A stretch of DNA of 64,000 bases from Microtetraspora glauca (lineage in GTDB: Bacteria; Actinomycetota; Actinomycetes; Streptosporangiales; Streptosporangiaceae). The position numbers and the translations under genes were made by a program. The DNA lies in NCBI GenBank assembly GCA_001570385.1, contig BBYL01000017.1:124001-188000 (forward strand). Reading direction: 5' to 3'. The stretch's first letter is position 1, and every line of letters starts with the position of its first letter. Positions 1 to 7,927 of the stretch are shown here, one piece after another. The notes under the pieces were generated by a model. It saw only the letters and a program-made list of their open reading frames with translations, was not told the DNA's origin and ran no database searches.

Positions 1-100
1 CCACGCGGAGCCGGCCGCGGACGTCGCTGAGCGGCTCTCCGCACTCCGCGACGGGGAGGGAGGTCACGCGGGGATCGGAGATGAGGACGATGTCAGACAT
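1..100 (-). CDS. VanX-like D-Ala-D-Ala dipeptidase (M15), N-terminal fragment
   Basis: Only the first 33 codons are present; the gene runs off the left edge. The start is the ATG at 100-98. The fragment begins MSDIVLISDPRVTSLPV and continues ECGEPLSDVR. From memory, this is the characteristic N-terminus of actinobacterial M15 D-alanyl-D-alanine dipeptidases, zinc enzymes that hydrolyse the D-Ala-D-Ala dipeptide. The zinc ligands lie outside the window, so activity cannot be judged. It faces away from the ROK gene that follows and need not be related to it. Confidence 0.55.
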   Translation of the reverse strand, partial: MSDIVLISDPRVTSLPVAECGEPLSDVRGRLRV

Positions 101-307
101 GGTCAAAAACTACCCGCTCGCTGGGAGCGCCCGGACTGACCCGTCACCGACGCCCCTGAGGTGGCCCCGCGATCTCCCCGTCCCGCCCGGCCTGTCCGCC
201 GACCGGCTGACGACGACCGGATCCGCACGTTCCCCGCCCCTGCCGCCGACCGGCTGCCGGATCAGATGCACGCGTTCCCGCCGGAAGCCGGCCCACCGGC
301 TTCCGGA

Positions 308-1468
308 TCAGATCGTGGACGAGAAGACCTGCTCTCTCGCTTGGTCCAGTGCCGCCACCAGCGCGCCGCGCAGTACGGGATTGCCCTCGACCTGGCTGAC
401 CGCGACCTTGGGACGGCTCGGGCAGACCCGGGCCACCGCTTCCTCCACCCGGCGCGCGAGCTCCCACCCTCCGGCCCGCCCGATGTCGCCGCTCAGGACG
501 ACGAGCCCGGGATCGAGCACCACCGCCACCGCCGCCACGCCCACGGCGAGCCGTCCGGCCAGCTCCTCCAGGAAACCGGAGTTGCCGGTGGCGACCGCCG
601 TACGGACGAGGTCGGCGGCGGGCGCGGCGGCGAGGCCGTGCCCGGCCGCGACGCCGGCCAGCGCGTCCGTTCCGACCAGGCGCTGGAACGAGCCGGACTG
701 GGGCGCGGTGACGTCCGTCGGCAGCGGTTCGCCCGGTACGGGCAGCCAGCCGACCTCCCCCGCGCCCCCGGAGATGCCCCGGTGCAGCCGCCCGCCCAAC
801 ATGACGCCGAGCCCCTGGCCCACACCGGTCCAGAGGATGACGAAGTCGTCCACCCCCTTGGCGACGCCGTACGCCTGCTCGGCGAGGGCGACGAGGTTGA
901 CGTCGTTCTCTATGACCACGGACTCGCCGAGGCCGGCCCGCAGCCCCGCGAGCACGCCGACATGCCAGGCGGGCAGGTCGAACGAGTAACGCACGTCACC
1001 GGTCGCGGGATCCACCACGCCACGTGTCCCGATCACGAACGACCGCAGACGGGACATGTCGACGCTCGCCGTCGCGCACGCCCGGAGCACCGCGTTGCGG
1101 ACGATCCCCACCGGGTCGGCCGCCTCGGTCGGATCGACGGTCACCTCGGCCACGACCTCGCCGGCGATGTCGGCCACGGCGGCGGTGACGCTGTCCGGCA
1201 ACACCTCCAGAGCGGCCACGTACGCGCTGGTCGGGTCGACGGCGTAGAGCGCGGCGTTCGGGCCGCGCCCGCCCGGACGCTCACCGGCCGTGGTCACCAG
1301 CCCGCGCTCCTCCAGCCGCGCCAGGAGCTGGCCGGAGGTGACCCTGGAGAGCCCCGTCAGTTCCCCCAGCTCGCCGCGGGTGAGCGGGCCGTGCGCGACG
1401 AGCAGCTCGAGCGCGGCTCGGTCGTTCATCTGGCGCAGCAGCCGGGGGGTGCCCGGTCGTAGAGACAC
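308..1468 (-). CDS. ROK-family transcriptional regulator A
   Basis: A predicted sugar-responsive DNA-binding regulator of about 386 residues. An N-terminal winged helix (TPRLLRQMNDRAALELL, then a helix-turn-helix around GELGELTGLSRVTSGQLLARL) is followed by a C-terminal ROK sugar-kinase-like domain (VVIENDVNLVALAEQ, GGAGEVGWLPV). The Cys-rich zinc motif of Mlc/NagC-type ROK proteins is absent, as in many actinobacterial ROK regulators. I take the GTG at 1468 as start because an AGGAGG lies 8 bases upstream (1477-1482). An in-frame ATG at 1510 has no ribosome-binding site and abuts the operator. It diverges from a sugar ABC operon, which it probably controls in response to an imported sugar. 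It is paralogous to the gene at 6561-7754. Confidence 0.9.
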   Translation of the reverse strand: MSLRPGTPRLLRQMNDRAALELLVAHGPLTRGELGELTGLSRVTSGQLLARLEERGLVTTAGERPGGRGPNAALYAVDPTSAYVAALEVLPDSVTAAVADIAGEVVAEVTVDPTEAADPVGIVRNAVLRACATASVDMSRLRSFVIGTRGVVDPATGDVRYSFDLPAWHVGVLAGLRAGLGESVVIENDVNLVALAEQAYGVAKGVDDFVILWTGVGQGLGVMLGGRLHRGISGGAGEVGWLPVPGEPLPTDVTAPQSGSFQRLVGTDALAGVAAGHGLAAAPAADLVRTAVATGNSGFLEELAGRLAVGVAAVAVVLDPGLVVLSGDIGRAGGWELARRVEEAVARVCPSRPKVAVSQVEGNPVLRGALVAALDQAREQVFSSTI

Positions 1469-1518
1469 CGGCCGCGCCTCCTCTCTCTCGTCACGATCCG
1501 CTAACGGCATGTTTTTTT

Positions 1519-1545
1519 TAATAAAGTTTCTTGTTAGTTTAGCGA
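1519..1545. promoter_or_regulatory. Candidate ROK operator, copy 1
   Basis: Between the ROK gene and the binding-protein gene lies an imperfect dyad, TAATAAA-G-TTTCTTG (1519-1533), followed by TTAGTTTAGCGA. Positions 1523-1545 match 7802-7824, upstream of the second ROK gene, at 19 of 23 bases, and all differences are C/T. The location in a divergent promoter region suggests a shared ROK operator. Binding is inferred. Confidence 0.65.
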
Positions 1546-1635
1546 CAGCCGCCCCGGAGGCAAGCGATCAGGCCACGGGACGCGCGCCGACCGAGCGCCA
1601 CCCCCGACGTGAAGCCGGGAAGGGAGAAACCCAAC

Positions 1636-2973
1636 GTGAAGATCGTGAAGATCGCGGCCGCCACCACCGCGACCGCAGCTTTGGCCCTGGGACTCACCGC
1701 TTGCGGAAGCAGCGAGGAGAAGCCCACCGCACAGCAGTCCGCCGCCGAAACCGCGGCGGCGACCGGGCCGAAGTACGCCGGACAGACCCTGACCGTGTGG
1801 CGCCTCGGCGCTCCCACGGAGGTGTCCGACAAGTACATGGCCGACCTGGGCGCCAAGTTCAAGGAGGTCACCGGCGCGGAGGCCAAGGTCCAGTACATCC
1901 CCTGGCCGGACGCCCAGAAGAAGTGGACCGCCGCGCTCGCCGGAGGCGAGGGACCGGACGTCACCGAGTTCGGCAACGACCAGGTCTCCGCCTGGGTGCA
2001 GCAGGAGGCGCTCGCCGACATCACCGACCTGGTCAAGGGCGACCCCGACCTGCAGCAGATCCCGCAGAACCTGTGGAGCTACGAGACCATCGACGGCAAG
2101 GTCTACGCGGCTCCCTGGGGCGGTGGCACCCGGGCCGTGCTGTACCGCAAGGACTGGTTCGACAAGCTCGGCCTGTCCGTGCCGACGACGTGGGACGAGC
2201 TCGTCTCCGCGGCCAAGAAGATCGTCGAGAAGCAGGGCAAGGACGTGGACGGCTTCGCCTTCAACGGCGGATCGGACGCGAACATGTCGCTCTCGCCGTT
2301 CGTCTGGTCTGCCGGCGGCGACTTCGCCTCCTTCGAGGGCGGCAAGTGGGTGGGCAAGCTCACCGAGCCCGCCTTCAAGGAGGGCTTCCAGTTCTACACC
2401 GACCTGGTCGCCAAGGACGGCGTCTCCGGGAAGGGCCGGCTGACCCAGAACTCCGTCGACATCGCCCAGCGCTTCGCCGCGGGCAAGGTCGGCATGTACG
2501 TCACCGGCGGCTGGGACATCGCCGCGATCAAGGAACAGAGCAAGGGCAAGGTCGACGAGTCGAAGATGGCGTTCTTCTCGCTCCCCGCGAAGGACGGCAG
2601 CGGCCCGGCCCCGGCCTTCCAGGGCGGCAACGACATCGCCATCTGGAAGGACGCCAAGAACCCCGAGCTCGCCGCCGAGTACCTCAAGCTCGCCGCGGGC
2701 AAGGAGTTCGGCGTCCGGTACGCCAAGGAGGGCGGCCTGCTCCCGCTCTTCCCGGACGCGCTCGCCGAGATGGGCAACGACCCGGCGCAGAAGCCGTTCA
2801 CCGACACCTTCAAGGTCGCGAAGGGCTTCCCGGCCAGCCCGAACTGGGCTGAGGCCAACGACACCAAGGCCGTCCTGCAGAACGCGGCCCGCGCGGTGAT
2901 CGACGGCAAGAAGAGCGTCGACGAGGCTCTGGCCGCGGCCAACACCGAGCTCGAGACGATTCTCAACCAGTAA
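1636..2973 (+). CDS. Sugar ABC transporter substrate-binding lipoprotein
   Basis: Extracellular solute-binding protein, family 1 (MalE-like), about 445 residues. The chosen GTG at 1636 has a GGAAGGGAGA ribosome-binding site nine bases upstream and gives a lipoprotein signal ending LTAC, so Cys23 would be lipidated and the protein anchored outside the membrane. An upstream ATG at 1609 only adds charged residues. The mature part has the usual family segments (LTVWRLG, QKKWTAALAGGEGPDV, WGGGTRAVLYRKDWFD, KVGMYVTGGWDI). It is the first gene of a three-gene import operon with two permeases. No ATPase is encoded, so a shared MsiK-type ATPase elsewhere is likely. The ligand is unknown; the GH3 gene downstream suggests an amino-sugar or beta-linked oligosaccharide. 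Confidence 0.93.
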   Translation: MKIVKIAAATTATAALALGLTACGSSEEKPTAQQSAAETAAATGPKYAGQTLTVWRLGAPTEVSDKYMADLGAKFKEVTGAEAKVQYIPWPDAQKKWTAALAGGEGPDVTEFGNDQVSAWVQQEALADITDLVKGDPDLQQIPQNLWSYETIDGKVYAAPWGGGTRAVLYRKDWFDKLGLSVPTTWDELVSAAKKIVEKQGKDVDGFAFNGGSDANMSLSPFVWSAGGDFASFEGGKWVGKLTEPAFKEGFQFYTDLVAKDGVSGKGRLTQNSVDIAQRFAAGKVGMYVTGGWDIAAIKEQSKGKVDESKMAFFSLPAKDGSGPAPAFQGGNDIAIWKDAKNPELAAEYLKLAAGKEFGVRYAKEGGLLPLFPDALAEMGNDPAQKPFTDTFKVAKGFPASPNWAEANDTKAVLQNAARAVIDGKKSVDEALAAANTELETILNQ

Positions 2974-2977
2974 CGCC

Positions 2978-3997
2978 ATGACGACTCACACGTCGACAGC
3001 GGCCCGGGGCGGAGGGGACTCCTCCGCCCCGGCGCGGCGCCTGCGACAGCCGCCACGCCGATCCAGCGGGCTTCCCGACTGGGTCGTTCCGTACGCTCTG
3101 CTCCTGCCCGGTCTCCTGGTCATCGCGGCGCTGCTGCTCTACCCGCTGTACCAGATGATCGACATGTCCTTCCACAAGGTCGGACTGGCGCAGATCAAGA
3201 CGACCAACCCGCGACCCGCCGAGTTCGTCGGATTCGACAACTACACGCACATCTTCGAGTCCGACCTCTTCTGGCCGTCCCTGCGCAACACCTTCGCGTT
3301 CGCGGCCGTCACCGTCGCGCTGACCCTCCTCGTCGGCACGCTCGTCGGACTCCTGCTCAACAAGCTCGGCAAGAAGATGTCCACGTTCGTCATCGTCGGC
3401 ATCATGGCCGCCTGGGCCACCCCGCCCACCGCGCAGGCCATCGTCTGGAAGTGGCTGTTCGACTCGGACGCGGGCGTCGTCAACTGGGCGCTCAACCTGC
3501 TTCCCGACTGGCTGTCCGAACTGGTCTTCGGCCGGTCCGACTGGAGCGGCGAGCCCTGGTTCAACGACACGCTGACGCTCTACTTCGTGCTGATCGTCGC
3601 CGTGGTCTGGGCGTCCTTCCCGTTCATCGCGGTGTCGGTGCTCGCCGGTCTGAAGAGCATCCCCTCGGAGCTGTACGAGGCGGCCCGGGTGGACGGCTCG
3701 CGCGCGTTCACCACATTCCGCAAGATCACATTCCCGCTGCTCAAGCCGGTGTTCTCGGTGCTGATGGTGCTGTCCATCATCTGGGACTTCAAGGTCTTCA
3801 CCCAGCTCTACCTGCTGGCCGGGGGGACGGTGAACCGCGAGGCGTTCAACCTCTCCCTCTGGAGCTACGCCGAGGCGTTCAGCAGCCCGCCGAAGATGGG
3901 GCTCGGCGCCGCCATCGCGGTCGTGCTGACCGGCATCCTGCTGGTGATCACCTTCGTGTACGTCCGGCAGATCGTGAAGACGGAGGACGTGCGATGA
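2978..3997 (+). CDS. Sugar ABC transporter permease (MalF-like)
   Basis: A 339-residue inner-membrane permease of the binding-protein-dependent sugar family. Six hydrophobic segments begin near residue 35 (VVPYALLLPGLLVIAALLLY). The cytoplasmic EAA loop is clear near residue 232 (EAARVDGSRAFTTF, then ITFPLLKPV) and is where the ATPase would dock. The N-terminal 30 residues are polar and Arg/Pro-rich. The ATG follows the binding-protein stop by four bases and its own ribosome-binding site is weak, so translational coupling is likely. It ends in an ATGA overlap with the second permease, with which it should form the channel heterodimer. Confidence 0.95.
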   Translation: MTTHTSTAARGGGDSSAPARRLRQPPRRSSGLPDWVVPYALLLPGLLVIAALLLYPLYQMIDMSFHKVGLAQIKTTNPRPAEFVGFDNYTHIFESDLFWPSLRNTFAFAAVTVALTLLVGTLVGLLLNKLGKKMSTFVIVGIMAAWATPPTAQAIVWKWLFDSDAGVVNWALNLLPDWLSELVFGRSDWSGEPWFNDTLTLYFVLIVAVVWASFPFIAVSVLAGLKSIPSELYEAARVDGSRAFTTFRKITFPLLKPVFSVLMVLSIIWDFKVFTQLYLLAGGTVNREAFNLSLWSYAEAFSSPPKMGLGAAIAVVLTGILLVITFVYVRQIVKTEDVR

Positions 3998-4848
3998 ACG
4001 ACGGCCTGACCCGCAAGAAGTTCGGACGCGTCGCCCTCAACGGCGCCGGGATCGTCGTGTTCCTGTTCGCGGTCTTCCCCGTCTACTGGATGGTCGCCAC
4101 CGCGTTCAAGCCGAACGACCAGATCTTCACCACCCGATTCAACCCGATCCCGAGCCCGCCGTCGCTGGACCACATCTCGCGGGTGTTCACCAAGGGCGTG
4201 GCGGGGCACTCGATCTGGCAGTACCTGCTCAACAGCGCGATCGTGGCGGTCGTCACCGTGGTCATCGGCGCGGTGTTCGCGCTGCTCGCCGCGACGGCGG
4301 TGGCCAGGTTCAGGTTCAGGTTCCGCACCTCCTTCCTGATCCTGCTGCTGATCGTGCAGATGGTGCCCGCCGAGGCGCTGCTGATCTCGCTGTTCACCAT
4401 GGTCAAGCGGCTCGGGATGTACGACCAGCTCATCGGCCTGGTCGTGATCAACGTCGGACTGACGCTGCCGTTCTCCGTCTGGATGCTGCGCACGTTCGTC
4501 GCCGCGGTGCCCAAGGAGCTGGAGGAGGCGTCCTGGATCGACGGAGCCAGCCGGTTCACGACCTTCTGGCGGGTGCTGTTCCCGCTGGTGGCCCCCGGCC
4601 TGGTCGCCACCAGCATCTTCTCGTTCATCACCACCTGGAACGAGTTCGCCTACGCGTTGACGCTGATCAACGACCAGGGCAAGTACACGATGCCGGTGGC
4701 CCTGCAGTTCTTCGTCGGCCAGCGGTCGACGGACTGGGGCGGCATCATGGCCGCCTCGACCCTGATGACCATTCCGGTCCTCATCTTCTTCCTGCTGGTG
4801 CAGCGGCGCATGGTCTCCGGCCTCGTCGCGGGCGCCGTCAAGGGCTGA
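3994..4848 (+). CDS. Sugar ABC transporter permease (MalG-like)
   Basis: A 284-residue partner permease starting at the ATG inside the ATGA overlap at 3994-3997. The N-terminus MNDGLTRKKFGRVALNG leads into a first membrane helix (IVVFLFAVFPVYWMVATAF), as in the MalG subfamily. The EAA loop reads EEASWIDGASRFTTFWRV followed by LFPLVAPG. Six membrane segments are visible and the protein ends RRMVSGLVAGAVKG, typical of these permeases. It completes the transporter. The gap to the GH3 gene downstream holds a hairpin, so the glycosidase may be transcribed at a different level. Confidence 0.95.
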   Translation: MNDGLTRKKFGRVALNGAGIVVFLFAVFPVYWMVATAFKPNDQIFTTRFNPIPSPPSLDHISRVFTKGVAGHSIWQYLLNSAIVAVVTVVIGAVFALLAATAVARFRFRFRTSFLILLLIVQMVPAEALLISLFTMVKRLGMYDQLIGLVVINVGLTLPFSVWMLRTFVAAVPKELEEASWIDGASRFTTFWRVLFPLVAPGLVATSIFSFITTWNEFAYALTLINDQGKYTMPVALQFFVGQRSTDWGGIMAASTLMTIPVLIFFLLVQRRMVSGLVAGAVKG

Positions 4849-4900
4849 ACCCGCCCTCATCACTCCGCGCTGAACCACCAGCGCCGATCCACACCATCTC

Positions 4901-4930
4901 GTACGGCTCCGGCACACGCGGGAGCCGTAC
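4901..4930 (+). terminator. Hairpin between permease and GH3 gene
   Basis: GTACGGCTCC and GGAGCCGTAC form a perfect 10-bp stem with a 10-base loop, without a following T-run. It lies 52 bases after the permease stop and just before the GH3 ribosome-binding site. It may be a partial terminator or an mRNA-stabilising structure. Confidence 0.5.
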
Positions 4931-4958
4931 CACGACCATCTTGGAGCCGAAGACAGTC

Positions 4959-6413
4959 ATGTCCGACTACTCCGCGAGCATCGGCAACCGGGGGCTCTAC
5001 CGTCTCGCGGCCGGCACACTGCTCGTCGCCTTCCCCGGCACGACCGCCCCGGACTGGGTTCTCCACGAACTGGAGAACGGCCTCGGCGGTGTCACCCTCT
5101 TCGGATTCAACGTGGCGAGCCCCGAGCAGCTCGCCCGGCTCACCGGCCGGCTGAGCGGCACCGGCCGGCCGGTGATCTCGCTCGACGAGGAGGGCGGTGA
5201 CGTCACCCGCATCGCCTACCACACCGGCAGCCCGTACCCGGGCAACGCCGCGCTGGGCGCCGTGGACGACGTCGAGCTGACCGAGCGGGTCTATCGCTCC
5301 ATCGCCTCCGACCTCGCCAGGTCCGGCGTGAACCTCGACATGGGACCCGTGGCCGACGTCAACACCGCGGACGACAACCCGGTGATCGGCACCAGGTCCT
5401 TCGGCTCCTCCACCGACCTGGTCTCGCGGCACACGGTGGCCGCCGTGCGCGGGCTCCAGTCGCTCGGGATCGCCGCCTGCGTCAAGCACTTCCCCGGGCA
5501 CGGGGCGACGAGGCAGGACTCCCACCTGGAGATCCCCCGGGTGGACGTCCCGCGCGACCTCCTCTGGGAGCGCGAGCTGGCGCCCTTCCGGGCCGCCATC
5601 GACGCCGGCACCAAGTCGATCATGACGGCGCACGTGGCGGTCCCCCACCTCACCGGTACGGCTCCCGCCACGCTGTCCCCCGCCGCGCTGACCACGCTGC
5701 TCCGCCAGGAGATGGGCTACGACGGCGTGGTGATCTCCGACGCCCTCGACATGCACGCGATCACCAAGAGCGTCGGTCTGGGCGGCGGCGCCGTACTGTC
5801 CCTGGCGGCGGGCTCCGACCTGCTCTGTCTCGGGCCGCTGCCCACCCACGAGGAGATCCGCGGCATCCTGGACGAGATCATCCGGGCGGTGGGCGACGGC
5901 CGGCTGCCGCTCGCCCGGCTTGAGGAGGCCGCCGATCGCGTGGCGCTGCTGCGCGAGTGGTTCGCCGTGTCCCGTGATGAGGCCGCGGAGAGCAACGTCA
6001 TCGGCCTGGACGCCGCCCGGCGCGCCGTCACCCTCTCCGGGTCGGCGGCCCCCCTGGTGGATCCGTTCGTGATCGAGGTGGACACCCCGCCGACGATCGC
6101 GGTCGGCGACGTGCCGTGGGGCGTGGCGCCGTGGCTACCGGAGGCCGAGATCGTCCGGATCAAGCCGGACGAGGCCCAGCCCGCCACGCTGCTCAGCAGG
6201 GCCGAAGGCCGCTCGCTGGTCATCGTGCTCAAGGACGCGCACCGATACCCCCGGAGCCGCGACCTCGTCTCCGCCCTCCTGGCCGGCCGCCCCGACGGGG
6301 TGGTGGTCGAGATGGGGCTGCCCGTCTGGCGACCCGAGGCGGCGGCTTACATCGCGACGTACGGCGCCGCGCGGGCCAACACCCAGGCCGCAGTGGAGCT
6401 GCTGACGGCATAG
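4959..6413 (+). CDS. Glycoside hydrolase family 3, beta-N-acetylhexosaminidase-like
   Basis: Predicted to release terminal beta-linked sugars, probably N-acetylglucosamine, from imported oligosaccharides. The 484-residue product begins at the ATG at 4959 with GGAG upstream. It shows the GH3 TIM-barrel hallmarks LDEEGGDVTR (about 75-84), NLDMGPVADVN, and the NagZ-type motif KHFPGHG (176-182) followed by Asp187-Ser-His189, which in NagZ enzymes supplies the unusual acid/base. The nucleophile is Asp261 in VISDALDMHAI. No signal peptide is seen, so it should act in the cytoplasm after the ABC transporter. It is longer than NagZ because of a C-terminal domain of about 140 residues. Substrate identity is inferred from the His motif. 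Confidence 0.9.
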   Translation: MSDYSASIGNRGLYRLAAGTLLVAFPGTTAPDWVLHELENGLGGVTLFGFNVASPEQLARLTGRLSGTGRPVISLDEEGGDVTRIAYHTGSPYPGNAALGAVDDVELTERVYRSIASDLARSGVNLDMGPVADVNTADDNPVIGTRSFGSSTDLVSRHTVAAVRGLQSLGIAACVKHFPGHGATRQDSHLEIPRVDVPRDLLWERELAPFRAAIDAGTKSIMTAHVAVPHLTGTAPATLSPAALTTLLRQEMGYDGVVISDALDMHAITKSVGLGGGAVLSLAAGSDLLCLGPLPTHEEIRGILDEIIRAVGDGRLPLARLEEAADRVALLREWFAVSRDEAAESNVIGLDAARRAVTLSGSAAPLVDPFVIEVDTPPTIAVGDVPWGVAPWLPEAEIVRIKPDEAQPATLLSRAEGRSLVIVLKDAHRYPRSRDLVSALLAGRPDGVVVEMGLPVWRPEAAAYIATYGAARANTQAAVELLTA

Positions 6414-6456
6414 ACACCGTCCCGTACGCCCTCCGCGCTCACCAGGCGCCTCCCGT

Positions 6457-6493
6457 ACGCCCGGCCCGCGCTCACCCAGCGCGGGCCGGGCGT
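6457..6493. terminator. Bidirectional terminator between GH3 and ROK genes
   Basis: A perfect 16-bp inverted repeat (ACGCCCGGCCCGCGCT and its complement) with a five-base loop lies between the convergent GH3 and ROK stop codons. There is no U-tract, as is usual in actinomycetes. Confidence 0.85.
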
Positions 6494-6560
6494 TCGCGTA
6501 TCGGCGCGTTCGGGTTGTCCGGGCTTCGGGTTGTCCGGGCTCGATGCGTCGGCCACGCCT

Positions 6561-7754
6561 CTAGGACGCGAAGATCTCCTCACGGGCCTGCTCCAGCGCG
6601 GCCAGGACCGCACCGCGCAGCACGGGGTTGCCCTCGACCGCGGTGGTGACCACCTGCGGGCGGATCAGGCAGATCCGCGCGACGGCCTCCTCCACCCGCG
6701 TGGTCAGGCCCGCCCCTCCGGCTCGCCCGACCTCGCCCGCGAGGACCACCATGCCGGGGTCGAGCACCACACACACCGACGCGACCCCCAGGGCCAGGCG
6801 GGAGGCGATCTCGTCCAGCAGGGGGGCGCCGCGCTCCCCCGCCTCCACCGCGGCGGTCACGCACTCGGCGGCGCCACCGCCGACGAAGCCGTACTCGCGC
6901 GCCAGCTCGGTGACCGCCTCGGCGCTGACCAGCGACTGCAGGCCGCCGGCGAGTGACGGCAGCCGCCCGGGCGTCGCCTTCACGGCCTCGGCCAGCGGAA
7001 CGCCCGGCACCGGGAGATAGCCGATCTCGCCCGCGCTGCCGGACCTGCCCCGGTGCAACCGGCCGCCCAGGACGACGGCGAGACCGATGCCCCGGCCCAC
7101 CCAGACGAGCACGAAATCCTCGACGTCCCGGGCCGCGCCGTTGGCACGTTCCGCGACCGCGACGAGATTGACGTCGTTCTCGATGGTGACCTCACGGCGC
7201 AGGTCCCTGGCCAGCGCCTCGTGGATGCCCTCGTGCCAGTGCGGCAGGTCGAACGAGAACCGGACGTCGCCGGTCCGCGGGTCCACCACTCCGGGGGTGC
7301 CGATCACGACACCGCGCAGCCGCGACAGCGCCACCTTGGCCGATCTGCACGCCTTCACGACGGCGTTGTGCACGGCGGAGACCGGGTCATCGTGGGCGCT
7401 CGGCTCCGCGGTGACCTGCGCGACCACCTTGCCGTTGATGTCGGCGATGGCCGCCGTGACCAGGTCGGGGCCGACGTCCAGGCCCGCGACGTATCCGCAC
7501 GACGGCACCACGCCGTACAGCGCGGCGTTGGGTCCCCTGTTTCCCGCCTGCTCTCCGACGACCTCGACGAGGCCGCGTTCCTCGAGCCGGGCCAGGGTCT
7601 GCGAGGCGGTGACCTTGGACAATCCGGTCAGCTCGCCGATCTGGCCCCGGGTCAGCGGCCCCGAGGCGAGCAGCAGTTCCAGCGCGGCCCGATCGTTGAT
7701 CTCCCGCAGCAGTCTCGGGACGCCGGGCCGCCGCTCCACGGTCCTACTTTCCAT
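6561..7754 (-). CDS. ROK-family transcriptional regulator B
   Basis: A 397-residue paralogue of the ROK protein at 308-1468, with the same layout: an N-terminal winged helix (VPRLLREINDRAALELLL, then GQIGELTGLSKVTASQTLARL) and a ROK domain (VTIENDVNLVAVAERANG, GSAGEIGYLPVPG). Zinc-motif cysteines are again missing. The ATG at 7754 is preceded by a G-rich CGGGGGCG site. The gene is convergent with the GH3 gene and separated from it by a strong terminator, so it is transcribed alone. Its upstream region carries the second copy of the putative ROK operator, which suggests autoregulation and cross-talk with regulator A. Two related ROK proteins flanking one transporter-glycosidase cassette is notable. 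Confidence 0.9.
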   Translation of the reverse strand: MESRTVERRPGVPRLLREINDRAALELLLASGPLTRGQIGELTGLSKVTASQTLARLEERGLVEVVGEQAGNRGPNAALYGVVPSCGYVAGLDVGPDLVTAAIADINGKVVAQVTAEPSAHDDPVSAVHNAVVKACRSAKVALSRLRGVVIGTPGVVDPRTGDVRFSFDLPHWHEGIHEALARDLRREVTIENDVNLVAVAERANGAARDVEDFVLVWVGRGIGLAVVLGGRLHRGRSGSAGEIGYLPVPGVPLAEAVKATPGRLPSLAGGLQSLVSAEAVTELAREYGFVGGGAAECVTAAVEAGERGAPLLDEIASRLALGVASVCVVLDPGMVVLAGEVGRAGGAGLTTRVEEAVARICLIRPQVVTTAVEGNPVLRGAVLAALEQAREEIFAS

Positions 7755-7797
7755 GATCGCCCCCGAAGATCTATCACAAGGTGCGCCCGCGCCCGGT

Positions 7798-7824
7798 CAG
7801 CAAAGTTTCCTGCCAGCTTAGCGA
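7798..7824. promoter_or_regulatory. Candidate ROK operator, copy 2
   Basis: A dyad CAGCAAA-G-TTTCCTG (7798-7812) pairs at six of seven positions per arm and is followed by CCAGCTTAGCGA. Positions 7802-7824 match 1523-1545 at 19 of 23 bases. It sits about 45 bases upstream of the ROK B start and 100 bases upstream of the divergent EEP gene. Confidence 0.65.
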
Positions 7825-7927
7825 TCAGGCAATCCCCCCGCATCGGGCGGAACCACGAGACTCCCCGCTATTGCCCTCCCACCCGAGAAGTACGAGGATC
7901 ACTCATGTCTTCGGCAGAGGAGAGCGT

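Noticed and set aside
1511-1520. T-run next to the ROK gene as a rho-independent terminator
   Set aside because: No stem precedes it on either strand; it is part of the AT-rich operator/promoter region.
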